Shown here: piece after piece, positions 1-9,982 of the stretch
Position numbering within the stretch: position 1 is the first letter of the stretch
Layout: each line of letters begins with the position of its first letter
Assembly: GCF_963675815.1 (NCBI RefSeq)
Contig: NZ_OY776574.1
Location: 2,288,001-2,352,000, forward strand
Source of the DNA: an uncultured Desulfuromusa sp.
Lineage (GTDB): Bacteria; Desulfobacterota; Desulfuromonadia; Desulfuromonadales; Geopsychrobacteraceae
Reading direction: 5' to 3'
DNA: 64,000 nucleotides
Notes under the pieces: model-generated
Told to the model about the DNA's origin: nothing
Databases searched by the model: none
Seen by the model: only the letters and a program-made list of their open reading frames with translations
Position numbers and translations under genes: made by a program

Positions 1-44
1 TAACAACAACGATTAAGATATAAACATAAATTTCGGAGGAAAAA

Positions 45-425
45 ATGGCTGCAATTACTAAAGAGCAAGTTGTAGAATTTATTGAGAATATGACTGTCCT
101 GGAAATGTCAGAATTTGTAAAAGAGCTGGAAGAAAAGTTCGGCGTTTCTGCTGCTGCACCGGTTGCTGTTGCTGCTGCACCTGCGGCTGATGCTGCTGGT
201 GGTGCTGAAGAGAAGACTGAGTTTGATGTTATTCTCGCCAGCTTTGGTGACAAAAAGATTAATGTTATTAAAGCGGTCCGCGCTATTACCGGCCTTGGCT
301 TGAAAGAAGCGAAAGAACTTGTTGATGGTGCTCCCGGTACTGTTAAGGAAGGTGCTTCTAAAGATGAGGCTGAAGAAGTCAAGAAGCAACTGGAAGAAGC
401 TGGTGCCACAGTGGAGCTGAAATAA
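45..425 (+). CDS. rplL: 50S ribosomal protein L7/L12
   Basis: The 126-residue protein is the acidic stalk protein of the large subunit that recruits translation GTPases. The N-terminal dimerisation helices are followed by an Ala/Val/Pro-rich hinge (about residues 35-55) and the conserved C-terminal domain, with the KxxVIKxVR and GLGLKEAK segments that contact EF-G and EF-Tu. The start has a strong GGAGGA ribosome site at 35-40. Its usual partner rplJ would lie just outside the left edge. It is followed by a hairpin and then rpoB, the classical beta-operon arrangement. Confidence 0.98.
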   Translation: MAAITKEQVVEFIENMTVLEMSEFVKELEEKFGVSAAAPVAVAAAPAADAAGGAEEKTEFDVILASFGDKKINVIKAVRAITGLGLKEAKELVDGAPGTVKEGASKDEAEEVKKQLEEAGATVELK

Positions 426-450
426 CCAGTTCTTTCCATTAATTTGTTTT

Positions 451-481
451 TAGCCAAGGCCGTCTTGTGCGGCCTTGGCTA
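451..481 (+). terminator. rplL-rpoB intercistronic hairpin (attenuator-like)
   Basis: A perfect 12-bp inverted repeat (left arm 451-462, right arm 470-481) encloses a 7-nt loop in the 163-nt gap between rplL and rpoB. No run of T follows, so a full terminator is unlikely. In Escherichia coli the same gap holds a partial attenuator and an RNase III site that set the ribosomal-protein to polymerase ratio. An equivalent role here is inferred from position and shape. Confidence 0.7.
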
Positions 482-588
482 TTGTCGTTGTCAGCCTCGG
501 TATCTTGCCGGGGTGGATCTGTCTTTAGATCCAAAGTGGTGTCTAGTGAGTCATATAGGGCTCGTATCCTGATCCCAAAGGAGAAATC

Positions 589-3500
589 ATGGCGTATTCG
601 TTTGCGAATAACCCGCTTCTAAGGAAGCACTTCGCAAAGGTTACGAATATCATCGATATTCCAAACCTCATTGATATTCAAAAAACTTCTTATACTCGTT
701 TTTTACAGGCCAATCTCCCTTCATCTGAGCGTAAACAGAGCGGGCTTGAGGCCGTGTTTCGTTCCGTATTTCCGATCCATGATTTTAGTGACACTTGCTC
801 GATGGAATATGTGTCATATGGATTGGGGACCCCTAAGTATGATGTTGGCGAGTGTCATCAGCGAGGGATGACCTATGCTGCCCCCATAAAGGTCAAGGTG
901 CGACTCGTGACCTGGGATGTTGATAAAGACGCTGGTACTCAGTCTATTCGAGATATTAAAGAGCAGGAAGTTTATTTTGGTGAAATTCCATTGATGACGG
1001 AAAATGGTACTTTTATCATTAATGGAACTGAAAGGGTTATTGTCAGTCAGCTTCATCGTTCTCCTGGCGTCTTCTTTTCTCATGATAAGGGGAAAACGCA
1101 CTCAAGCGGTAAAGTTCTTTTTAGCGCACGGGTGATACCTTATCGTGGTTCCTGGTTGGATTTTGATTTTGATCACAAGGATCTGCTTTGGGTTCGTATT
1201 GACCGTCGCCGTAAATTGCCGGCAACAGTTTTATTGAAAGCCTTAGGATATACAACAGAAGAGCTCCTTAGATATTATTATGATCTTGAGGAGATTTCCT
1301 GGGATGGTAAGGGCTATTCAAAAAAAGTGAACTTTGAGCTTCTGGCTGGTAAGCGAGCCAGTTCAGATGTTCTCTCGGGCAGCGGTGAGGTTCTTGTTAA
1401 GGCGAATCGCAAGTTTACCCGTGCAGCAATTCGCAAGCTTAATGAGGAGGGGATTGAATCAATCCCGGTTACAGCAGAAGATCTTGTCGGCCAGGTTGTC
1501 GTTAGTGATATTGTTGACGAGGCGACGGGTGAAGTGATCCTTGAGTGTAACGGCGAACTGTCTGAGTCCAAACTCGAGGAGCTTAGAGAGAAGGGGATCA
1601 ACAATTTCACCACATTGTTTATTGATCATCTCTATGTAGGCTCTTATATCAGCGACACATTACGGGTCGATAAAGTTGAGACCGCTGATGACGCTATTAT
1701 TGAAATTTTCCGTCGGCTTCGTCCTGGTGACCCTCCAACAATCAGAACGGCGACGACTCTTTTTGAAAGTTTGTTTTTTAATGCCGACCGCTATGATATT
1801 TCAGCGGTGGGGCGTTTAAAGCTTAACCATAAACTTGGTGTTGAGAGTCCAATTGATCTCGCAACTTTGACAAAAGACGACATTCTCAAGGTTGTTCATT
1901 ATCTTGTTGACCTGCGCAATGGCAAAGGTTCTATTGATGATATTGACCATCTGGGGAATCGTCGCGTCAGAGCTGTTGGCGAGCTCTTGGAGAACCAGTA
2001 CCGGGTGGGTCTGGTACGGATGGAAAGAGCTATCAAAGAGCGGATGAGCTTGCAGGATGTTGATAGCTTGATGCCTCATGATTTAATCAATTCCAAACCT
2101 GTTTCAGCTGTGGTCAAGGAGTTTTTTGGCTCATCTCAATTGTCACAATTTATGGATCAAACCAACCCCCTGTCCGAGGTAACGCACAAGCGACGCTTGT
2201 CGGCACTTGGCCCCGGTGGCTTGACTCGTGAGCGGGCTGGATTTGAGGTTCGAGATGTTCATCCGACTCATTATGGCCGGGTTTGTCCGATTGAGACGCC
2301 TGAAGGGCCGAATATCGGCTTGATTGCTTCTTTGTCGACTTATGCTCGGATCAACGAATATGGCTTTGTTGAGACGCCGTACCGGATCGTTAAAGATGGC
2401 CAGGTCACAACTGAGATCAAATATTTTTCAGCTCTTGAAGAAGAGGGACATGCAATTGCCCAGGCAAATGCTCCAATTGACGACAATGGTGTGTTTGTTA
2501 ATGAGCTGGTTAATGTGCGGCAAACGGGTGAGTTCTTGCTTTTACCGCCTGATCAGATTGATCTGATGGATGTGTCTCCCAAGCAAATTGTTTCTGTTGC
2601 GGCTGCGCTGATTCCATTTCTTGAAAATGATGATGCTAACCGGGCTCTGATGGGTTCGAATATGCAACGTCAAGCGGTTCCCCTGTTGCGAACAGATGCT
2701 CCGCTTGTTGGTACCGGCATGGAACGAATTGTTGCTCATGATTCCGGGAATTCTGTTGTTGCCCGTCATGATGGTGTTGTTGAAAGCGTCGATGCTGATC
2801 GAGTCGTTATTCAGATTGATGAAACTGCGATTGATGAAACCGGGACTGGTGTTGATATTTACAACCTCCACAAATTCAGTCGTTCAAACCAGAATACTTG
2901 TATTAACCAAAAACCAATCGTTAAGATCGGTGACCGGGTGAAGTGTGGCGATGTCATAGCGGATGGCCCTTCAACACAGTGGGGTGAGCTTGCTTTGGGG
3001 CAGAACGTGCTGGTCGCATTTATGCCGTGGCATGGTTACAACTTTGAGGATTCAATCCTGATTTCAGAGAAATTAGTTCAGGATGACCGTTATACATCAA
3101 TCCATATTGAAGAGTTTGAGTGCGTTGCCCGTGATACAAAATTGGGCAAAGAAGAGATTACGGACGATATTCCTAACCTTGGTGAAGATGCTTTGAGCGA
3201 CTTGGATGAGTCCGGAATTATACGTATTGGAGCAAGTGTCAAGCCTGGTGATATCCTTGTTGGGAAAATTACCCCGAAAGGGGAAACGCAACTATCTCCT
3301 GAAGAAAAGCTGTTACGAGCTATTTTTGGAGAAAAAGCTGGGGATGTCAGGGATACCTCATTGCGGGTGCCCCCAGGTGAAGAAGGCGTTGTTATTGGTG
3401 CTCGGGTTTTTTCTCGCAAAGGGTTTGATAAAGATGCCCGGACCGAACAAATTGAAGCGCGTGAAATTGAGAAGCTTCTTAAAGACCGGGAAGATGAGAT

Positions 3501-4692
3501 CCGGATACTGAGAAAATCAACGCGTAACAAAATTCGCTCGCTGCTTCTTGGTTTAACAGCAGCAGTCGCAATCGAGGATGGAGAAGGACAGGTCCTGCTT
3601 CCAAATCGTCGTAAAATTTCAGCAGAAGCGTTTGATCAGGTACCGTTTGATCGCATTCAGGAGATATCCGTATCCGGTGGTGGCGATGTTGAGGATAAGA
3701 TCAGCAGCTTGCTGAATCGCCTGGCTGAGCGCGAGCAGTTAATTACCGCTGTTTTTGATGATAAAATCGATAAATGTAAGCGTGGTGATGACCTGCCTCC
3801 AGGTGTTATCAAGATGGTCAAGGTTTATATCGCCATTAAGCGTAAGTTGCAGGTCGGCGATAAGATGGCCGGCCGACATGGTAATAAGGGCGTTTTGTCA
3901 CGTATTCTTCCGCAGGAAGATATGCCCTATATGGAAGATGGAACTCCGGTTGAGATTGTTCTTAACCCACTGGGTGTTCCTTCACGTATGAATGTTGGCC
4001 AGATTCTTGAGACTCACCTAGGATTAGCCGCGCGTGGCTTAGGTAACCAAATCAGAAAAGTGATGGAAGAGCAATATAGTGAAGATGCTCTTAAGCAGCA
4101 GATAAAAAAAGCGTATAGCGACCCAGAGCTTGACGGTTTTATCGACGGACTGAATGAAGAAGACCTGAAGGTGTTGGCTCGGCGCTTGTTCATGGGGGTG
4201 CCGATGGCTTCCCCTGTTTTTGAAGGTGTGAGTGAGAAGTCGATCAAGAATGAAGTGGAGCGGGCCGGATTCGACTCAAGTGGTCAAATGACTTTGTATG
4301 ATGGTCAAACCGGGGAGGCTTTTAAGGAAAAAGTTACCGTTGGAATTATGTATATCCTGAAGCTCCATCACTTGGTTGATGATAAAATTCACGCACGTTC
4401 GATAGGTCCCTACAGCCTCGTTACTCAGCAGCCACTTGGTGGTAAAGCGCAGTTTGGTGGTCAGCGACTTGGTGAGATGGAAGTTTGGGCCATGGAAGCT
4501 TATGGTGCTGCTCATGCATTGCAGGAATTCCTAACGGTAAAATCAGATGATGTTGCCGGTCGAACCCGGATGTACGAAGCAATTGTTAAGGGGAAACATA
4601 CCCTTGAGGCCGGCCTTCCAGAGTCTTTTAATGTCCTGATTAAAGAGCTTCAGGCTCTATGTCTTGATGTTGACTTGCTGGAAGAGGGTTGA
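589..4692 (+). CDS. rpoB: DNA-directed RNA polymerase subunit beta
   Basis: The 1367-residue beta subunit has full family length and is intact. The rifampicin region (about residues 511-545) reads GSSQLSQFMDQTNPLSE followed by THKRRLSALGPGG, with the sensitive-type D, H and S residues. The conserved RPGDPP, GPNIGLI and KMAGRHGNKG segments are present. The ATG is preceded by AAAGGAG. It sits between rplL and rpoC and is probably transcribed with both. Loss of the intercistronic hairpin would change its level relative to L7/L12. Confidence 0.99.
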   Translation: MAYSFANNPLLRKHFAKVTNIIDIPNLIDIQKTSYTRFLQANLPSSERKQSGLEAVFRSVFPIHDFSDTCSMEYVSYGLGTPKYDVGECHQRGMTYAAPIKVKVRLVTWDVDKDAGTQSIRDIKEQEVYFGEIPLMTENGTFIINGTERVIVSQLHRSPGVFFSHDKGKTHSSGKVLFSARVIPYRGSWLDFDFDHKDLLWVRIDRRRKLPATVLLKALGYTTEELLRYYYDLEEISWDGKGYSKKVNFELLAGKRASSDVLSGSGEVLVKANRKFTRAAIRKLNEEGIESIPVTAEDLVGQVVVSDIVDEATGEVILECNGELSESKLEELREKGINNFTTLFIDHLYVGSYISDTLRVDKVETADDAIIEIFRRLRPGDPPTIRTATTLFESLFFNADRYDISAVGRLKLNHKLGVESPIDLATLTKDDILKVVHYLVDLRNGKGSIDDIDHLGNRRVRAVGELLENQYRVGLVRMERAIKERMSLQDVDSLMPHDLINSKPVSAVVKEFFGSSQLSQFMDQTNPLSEVTHKRRLSALGPGGLTRERAGFEVRDVHPTHYGRVCPIETPEGPNIGLIASLSTYARINEYGFVETPYRIVKDGQVTTEIKYFSALEEEGHAIAQANAPIDDNGVFVNELVNVRQTGEFLLLPPDQIDLMDVSPKQIVSVAAALIPFLENDDANRALMGSNMQRQAVPLLRTDAPLVGTGMERIVAHDSGNSVVARHDGVVESVDADRVVIQIDETAIDETGTGVDIYNLHKFSRSNQNTCINQKPIVKIGDRVKCGDVIADGPSTQWGELALGQNVLVAFMPWHGYNFEDSILISEKLVQDDRYTSIHIEEFECVARDTKLGKEEITDDIPNLGEDALSDLDESGIIRIGASVKPGDILVGKITPKGETQLSPEEKLLRAIFGEKAGDVRDTSLRVPPGEEGVVIGARVFSRKGFDKDARTEQIEAREIEKLLKDREDEIRILRKSTRNKIRSLLLGLTAAVAIEDGEGQVLLPNRRKISAEAFDQVPFDRIQEISVSGGGDVEDKISSLLNRLAEREQLITAVFDDKIDKCKRGDDLPPGVIKMVKVYIAIKRKLQVGDKMAGRHGNKGVLSRILPQEDMPYMEDGTPVEIVLNPLGVPSRMNVGQILETHLGLAARGLGNQIRKVMEEQYSEDALKQQIKKAYSDPELDGFIDGLNEEDLKVLARRLFMGVPMASPVFEGVSEKSIKNEVERAGFDSSGQMTLYDGQTGEAFKEKVTVGIMYILKLHHLVDDKIHARSIGPYSLVTQQPLGGKAQFGGQRLGEMEVWAMEAYGAAHALQEFLTVKSDDVAGRTRMYEAIVKGKHTLEAGLPESFNVLIKELQALCLDVDLLEEG

Positions 4693-4768
4693 GTCCATAC
4701 CGGACTGGTAAGCGTTAGCTTGTAAGTGTTTAGAAACTAAGGCACTCATCCTACGAGGAGAATGCGTT

Positions 4769-7700
4769 TTGGAAGATATTTTTAGTCTCTTTGAACGTCC
4801 GAAAGATCCATTGAGTTTTAACTCTATTCAGTTATCACTGGCATCACCGGAAAGAATTCGTGAGCGTTCTTTTGGCGAAGTAAAAAAACCTGAAACAATC
4901 AACTACCGCACTTTCAAGCCGGAGCGGGATGGTCTTTTCTGTGCCAAAATTTTTGGTCCAACCAAGGACTATGAGTGTAACTGCGGCAAATATAAGCGGA
5001 TGAAACACCGTGGCATTGTGTGTGAAAAATGTGGCGTAGAAGTCATCCCAAGTAAGGTGCGACGCGAGCGGTTAGGCCATATTGATCTTGCCTGCCCTGT
5101 TGCTCATATCTGGTTCCTCAAGTCTTTGCCTTCAAGAATAGGCGCACTGCTGGATATGACACTCAAAGATTTAGAGAAGGTTCTCTATTTTGAGGCTTAT
5201 GTTGTTCTTGATCCGGGGGAGACGTCTTTAACTAAAGGCCAGCTTCTTGCCGAAGATCAATACAGTGATGCCATGGACGAATTTGCCGGTCAGTTTGTTG
5301 CCGGGATGGGCGCAGAAGCTGTTCGTGAATTGTTGTCTGAAATTGATCTTGTGGAGGTTGGAGATCAGTTGCGGATTGAAATGAAGGAAGCGACAAGTGA
5401 AGCCAAGCGTAAAAAGGTTTCCAAACGCCTCAAGGTTATAAATTCGTTCCGGCAAAGTGGTAATCAGCCTGAATGGATGATCTTGGAGACTGTTCCTGTC
5501 CTTCCTCCGGAGTTGCGGCCATTGGTACCTCTGGATGGCGGTCGCTTTGCAACTTCTGACCTTAATGATCTCTATCGTCGGGTTATTAACCGAAATAATC
5601 GACTCAAGAGATTGATGGAGCTGCGGGCTCCTGAGGTCATTATCCGCAACGAAAAGAGAATGTTGCAGGAAGCTGTTGATGCTCTCTTTGATAACGGACG
5701 ACGTGGACGGGCAATTACTGGTCCGAGCAAGCGGCCTCTGAAATCTCTGTCTGACATGCTCAAAGGCAAGGGCGGTCGATTCCGTCAGAACCTGCTTGGG
5801 AAGCGTGTCGACTATTCAGGCCGTTCGGTTATTGTTGTCGGCCCTGAGTTGAAATTACATCAATGTGGTTTACCAAAGAAAATGGCTCTAGAGCTGTTTA
5901 AGCCTTTTATTTATCAAAAACTTGATGAGAGAGGGCTTTCTGGAACCGTTAAGGCCGCCAAAAAAATGGTGGAAAAAGAAAAGTCTGAAGTGTGGGATGT
6001 TCTGGAAGAAGTGATTAAAGAGCACCCGGTTATGCTTAACCGTGCTCCAACGCTTCACCGCCTAGGCATTCAGGCGTTTGAGCCTGTGTTGATCGAGGGT
6101 AAGGCGATTCAGTTGCACCCGTTGGTCTGTACCGCTTTCAATGCTGACTTTGACGGTGACCAGATGGCTGTTCATTTGCCTCTATCAATCGAAAGTCAGA
6201 TTGAGGCAAGGGTGCTGATGATGTCGACGAATAATATCCTTTCCCCCGCAAGTGGAAAGCCGATTATCGTCCCATCTCAGGACATGGTTCTTGGTTTGTA
6301 CTATATGACTAAAGAGCGCCCGTTTGTTGCCGGTACCGGAAAAATGTTTGCATCGAGGGATGAAGTTCGCATGGCCTATGATGCAGGTATGGCTGATCTC
6401 CAAGCTGCTATTAAAGTCAGGATGTCACCAGCTAAGGGCGCTCCTGTTACCATTGTTGAAACAACAGTTGGCCGGATTTTGCTGCGTGAAGTTGTCCCGG
6501 ATTCTATTGACTTCAAACACGTCAATAAAGTTATGGGTAAAAAGCAGGTCGCTGATTTGATCGACATCAGTTTCCGCTATGCCGGTAACAAAGAGACGGT
6601 CATCCTTGCTGATAAGATCAAAGAAACCGGTTTCCGTTATTCCAGCCTCGCCGGCGTTTCAATCTGCCTGGATGACATGGTCATACCGGAAAGTAAAGAG
6701 GCGCGGATTAAGGTTTCTGCCAATGAGGTGAAGGACATTCAGCAGCAATATACTGAGGGTCTGATAACTGATGGTGAGCGCTATAATAAAGTTATCGATA
6801 TTTGGGCCAAGTGTACCGAAGATATTGCCGGAACCATGCTCGGCAATATTGCTGTTGACAAGATAAAATCCGATGATGGCAAAGAGGTTGAGGTCTCATC
6901 ATTTAATGCAATTCACATGATGGCTGATTCCGGTGCCCGGGGTAGTGCACAACAGATCCGACAATTGGCTGGTATGCGCGGATTGATGGCTAAACCTGAT
7001 GGCTCTATTATCGAGACCCCGATCACGGCTAACTTCCGTGAGGGTTTAACGGTTCTGCAATACTTTATTTCGACTCACGGCGCTCGTAAAGGTCTGGCGG
7101 ATACCGCACTTAAAACGGCAAACTCCGGTTATTTGACGCGACGCCTTGTTGATGTTGCGCAGGATGCCATCATTATAGAGCAGGATTGTGACACTCTTGA
7201 TGGTATTGAGGTTTCAACTTTGACCGAGGGTGGAGAGATTATTGAGCGTCTTGGTGATCGAATCCTGGGCCGGGTTGCTTTGGATGATATTATTGACCCT
7301 GTAACCGATAAGCTTTTAGTTGAAGCTAATCAGCTGATAGATGAAGAGCTTGTGGCTGTCATTGAAGAGGCTGGTATCGAGAGAGTTAAGATCCGTTCAG
7401 TGTTAACCTGTAAAAGTAAGCGCGGTATCTGCGCTTATTGTTATGGACGCGACTTGGGTCGGGGGCACTTAGTCAACCTTGGTGAGGCTGTGGGTGTTAT
7501 TGCAGCGCAATCTATCGGTGAGCCTGGAACCCAGTTGACAATGCGGACCTTTCATATCGGGGGTACGGCTTCGCGACGTGCGGAACAAACTGCACTTGAA
7601 GCACGTTTCGATGGTTCTCTGAAATTTATCAACTTAACGACAGTTGATGACGATAAGAATTTCCCAGTGGTTATGAACCGGAAAGGTGAGATTGCGGTTG

Positions 7701-8923
7701 TTGATGATACCGGCCGTGAGCGGGAACGCTATGGTGTGGTTTATGGCGCTCGTCTGAATTTCCAAGAAGGTGGGAAGGTCAAAAGTGGAGAAATATTAGC
7801 TGAATGGGACCCCTACACTGTCCCTATTATTACTGAAGTTGGTGGTATTGTTCACTTTGGTGATATCGCTGAAGGGATAACTATGGAAGAGCAGGTTGAC
7901 GAAGTCACTGGTCTTTCACGAAAGGTTGTCACTGAGGCTAAGACAGCTGATAAACGCCCACGGATTACCCTTAAAGGGGAAGATGGGAAGACCGTAAAAC
8001 TGCCAAATGGAACCCAGGCGCGTTACATGTTACCCATCGGAGCCAATATTTTTGTGGAAGAAGGAGCGACTCTCCATGCAGGATCTATCCTGGCTAAAAT
8101 CCCTCGAGAGACGACCAAAACCAAAGATATTACCGGTGGTTTGCCTCGGGTTGCAGAATTGTTTGAAGCCCGTAAGCCAAAAGAGCTTGCCGTCATTTCC
8201 GAGATAGATGGTGTCGTTTCATACGGGAAAGACTCTAAAGGGAAGCGCAAAATCATCGTGACGCCTGATATCGGTGACCCGGCTGAATATTTAATTCCAA
8301 AAGGTAAGCACATCTCTGTTCATGAGGGAGATGTTATCCATGCAGGTGAAGAGCTTGTTGATGGATCAAGCAATCCACATGATATCCTCCGCGTTCTTGG
8401 CAGCAAGGAGCTTTCAAAGTATCTTGTTGATGAGGTCCAAGAGGTTTACCGTCTACAAGGCGTAAAGATTAACGATAAGCATATTGAAACAATTGTTCGT
8501 CAGATGTTGCGTAAAGTTCAGATAAACGATGTTGGTGATACGAACTTTCTGATTGATGACCAAATAGATCGTTGGGTTTTTGAAGCTGAAAATGATCGTG
8601 TTATGGCTGAAGGTGGCCAGCCTGCTATTGGTGAAACAATTATGCTGGGGATAACAAAGGCATCTCTGTCCACTGAATCATTTATCTCTGCAGCATCATT
8701 CCAGGAAACAACCAAGGTGTTGACTCAGGCGTCGATTCAAGGAAAGACAGATTCGCTGCGTGGCCTTAAGGAGAACGTTATTATGGGTCGTTTGATCCCG
8801 GCAGGAACCGGGGTTGGTAAATACCGCTCAGCTGAATTGATGCTTCCGGAGCCGGAAATAAAACTAGAAGCTCCAATCGTTATTGATGAGTCTGAAACTG
8901 AGGTGTTTGAAGAAACCGATTAA
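4769..8923 (+). CDS. rpoC: DNA-directed RNA polymerase subunit beta'
   Basis: This 1384-residue subunit carries the catalytic NADFDGD motif at about residues 458-464. Its N-terminal zinc site (CNC near residue 70, then CEKC) and the later zinc-binding cysteines CKSKRGICAYC are also present. Translation starts at TTG: GAGGAG at 4755-4760 is placed 8 nt upstream, and the ATG at 4762 is in another frame. The gap to rpoB is 76 nt. The following 171-nt gap holds a promoter for the next block. Confidence 0.99.
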   Translation: MEDIFSLFERPKDPLSFNSIQLSLASPERIRERSFGEVKKPETINYRTFKPERDGLFCAKIFGPTKDYECNCGKYKRMKHRGIVCEKCGVEVIPSKVRRERLGHIDLACPVAHIWFLKSLPSRIGALLDMTLKDLEKVLYFEAYVVLDPGETSLTKGQLLAEDQYSDAMDEFAGQFVAGMGAEAVRELLSEIDLVEVGDQLRIEMKEATSEAKRKKVSKRLKVINSFRQSGNQPEWMILETVPVLPPELRPLVPLDGGRFATSDLNDLYRRVINRNNRLKRLMELRAPEVIIRNEKRMLQEAVDALFDNGRRGRAITGPSKRPLKSLSDMLKGKGGRFRQNLLGKRVDYSGRSVIVVGPELKLHQCGLPKKMALELFKPFIYQKLDERGLSGTVKAAKKMVEKEKSEVWDVLEEVIKEHPVMLNRAPTLHRLGIQAFEPVLIEGKAIQLHPLVCTAFNADFDGDQMAVHLPLSIESQIEARVLMMSTNNILSPASGKPIIVPSQDMVLGLYYMTKERPFVAGTGKMFASRDEVRMAYDAGMADLQAAIKVRMSPAKGAPVTIVETTVGRILLREVVPDSIDFKHVNKVMGKKQVADLIDISFRYAGNKETVILADKIKETGFRYSSLAGVSICLDDMVIPESKEARIKVSANEVKDIQQQYTEGLITDGERYNKVIDIWAKCTEDIAGTMLGNIAVDKIKSDDGKEVEVSSFNAIHMMADSGARGSAQQIRQLAGMRGLMAKPDGSIIETPITANFREGLTVLQYFISTHGARKGLADTALKTANSGYLTRRLVDVAQDAIIIEQDCDTLDGIEVSTLTEGGEIIERLGDRILGRVALDDIIDPVTDKLLVEANQLIDEELVAVIEEAGIERVKIRSVLTCKSKRGICAYCYGRDLGRGHLVNLGEAVGVIAAQSIGEPGTQLTMRTFHIGGTASRRAEQTALEARFDGSLKFINLTTVDDDKNFPVVMNRKGEIAVVDDTGRERERYGVVYGARLNFQEGGKVKSGEILAEWDPYTVPIITEVGGIVHFGDIAEGITMEEQVDEVTGLSRKVVTEAKTADKRPRITLKGEDGKTVKLPNGTQARYMLPIGANIFVEEGATLHAGSILAKIPRETTKTKDITGGLPRVAELFEARKPKELAVISEIDGVVSYGKDSKGKRKIIVTPDIGDPAEYLIPKGKHISVHEGDVIHAGEELVDGSSNPHDILRVLGSKELSKYLVDEVQEVYRLQGVKINDKHIETIVRQMLRKVQINDVGDTNFLIDDQIDRWVFEAENDRVMAEGGQPAIGETIMLGITKASLSTESFISAASFQETTKVLTQASIQGKTDSLRGLKENVIMGRLIPAGTGVGKYRSAELMLPEPEIKLEAPIVIDESETEVFEETD

Positions 8924-8993
8924 TGTTACGTGACAGTAAAAAACATATGTCTAGAGCTCAGTAAAGACTAATCTTTGGTTGGTAAAAAAGAGC

Positions 8994-9020
8994 TTGACAA
9001 AGGTATAGTCGATTGATAAT
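8994..9020 (+). promoter_or_regulatory. Probable promoter of the str operon
   Basis: A perfect TTGACA at 8994-8999 is followed after 15 nt by GATAAT (9015-9020). TAATCT at 9017-9022 gives a 17-nt spacer as the alternative -10. It lies in the only long gap (171 nt) between rpoC and rpsL, about 75 nt upstream of the rpsL start. A short imperfect hairpin (TCTG...CAGA with GGG/CCC) follows at about 9021-9043, in the presumed leader. Confidence 0.6.
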
Positions 9021-9094
9021 CTCTGCGGGTTTTTCCCCACAGAAAAGTCAGTCGAAATTGGCTGAAACAATGATAAAAAATTTGGAGAATTTAG

Positions 9095-9466
9095 ATGCCG
9101 ACAATTAACCAGTTAATCCGCAACGGGCGTAAAAAAAAGGTCGTGAAGTCGACTGCGCCTGCGCTTAAGTCTTGCCCGCAGAGGCGTGGAGTCTGTACGC
9201 GTGTTTATACGACTACTCCAAAGAAGCCGAACTCTGCGTTGCGGAAAGTTGCTCGTGTTCGTTTGACGAACGGTATTGTTGTGACCTCTTACATCCCAGG
9301 TGTGGGGCACAACCTACAAGAGCACTCCGTTGTTTTGATTCGAGGTGGTCGGGTTAAGGATTTGCCGGGTGTGCGGTATCATATTGTGCGCGGTACGCTT
9401 GACTTGGCTGGAGTTAAAGAACGTAAGCAGGGTCGTTCCAAGTATGGCGCTAAGCGCCCTAAGTAA
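9095..9466 (+). CDS. rpsL: 30S ribosomal protein S12
   Basis: The 123-residue decoding-centre protein matches the family length. Both loops linked to streptomycin response, TPKKPNSALRK and RVKDLPGVRYH, have the wild-type lysines, so a streptomycin-sensitive ribosome is expected. It is the first gene of the str block (rpsL, rpsG, fusA, tuf) behind the TTGACA promoter, with 26 nt to rpsG. Confidence 0.99.
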   Translation: MPTINQLIRNGRKKKVVKSTAPALKSCPQRRGVCTRVYTTTPKKPNSALRKVARVRLTNGIVVTSYIPGVGHNLQEHSVVLIRGGRVKDLPGVRYHIVRGTLDLAGVKERKQGRSKYGAKRPK

Positions 9467-9492
9467 TTTTATAGTCAGAGAAAGAGGACGTT

Positions 9493-9963
9493 ATGCCAAG
9501 GAGAAGAGAGGTCCCTAAGCGGATCATTCTGCCCGATCCTAAATATGGGGATCAGCTCGTAGCCAAGTTTGTGAACAATGTCATGGTTGATGGTAAAAAA
9601 AGCACTGCCGAGCAAATTGTTTATGGTGCTTTTGATCTGGTTGCTGAGCGGTCCGGTAATGATCCCTTGGAAGTTTTTAAGGCGGCTATGGAGAATGTCC
9701 GACCGGTTCTGGAAGTTAAGTCTCGCCGTGTAGGTGGTTCTACTTATCAGGTGCCTATTGAGGTTAGTCCTTCTCGCCGTACGGCATTGGCAATGCGTTG
9801 GATTGCGACCTATGCAAAAGGACGTAGTGAGAAGACAATGCGTGAGCGTCTTGCTGGAGAGTTTTTGGATGCGGCAAATAATCGTGGCACTGCAGTTAAG
9901 AAGCGTGAAGATACACACCGTATGGCAGAAGCTAATAAAGCTTTCGCCCATTATCGCTGGTAG
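9493..9963 (+). CDS. rpsG: 30S ribosomal protein S7
   Basis: The 156-residue protein organises the 3' major domain of 16S rRNA and lines the mRNA exit. The N-terminal PRRREVPKR stretch, the VRPVLEVKSRRVGG core and the C-terminal REDTHRMAEANKAFAHYRW tail are all typical. It lies 26 nt after rpsL and 19 nt before fusA. In E. coli S7 represses this operon, but no matching leader structure was recognised here. Confidence 0.99.
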   Translation: MPRRREVPKRIILPDPKYGDQLVAKFVNNVMVDGKKSTAEQIVYGAFDLVAERSGNDPLEVFKAAMENVRPVLEVKSRRVGGSTYQVPIEVSPSRRTALAMRWIATYAKGRSEKTMRERLAGEFLDAANNRGTAVKKREDTHRMAEANKAFAHYRW

Positions 9964-9982
9964 TTCAGTTTAGGAGTGGTTT

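Noticed and set aside
9475..9951. 158-codon minus-strand frame opposite rpsG
   Set aside because: It is a shadow of a certain ribosomal gene without its own ribosome site.
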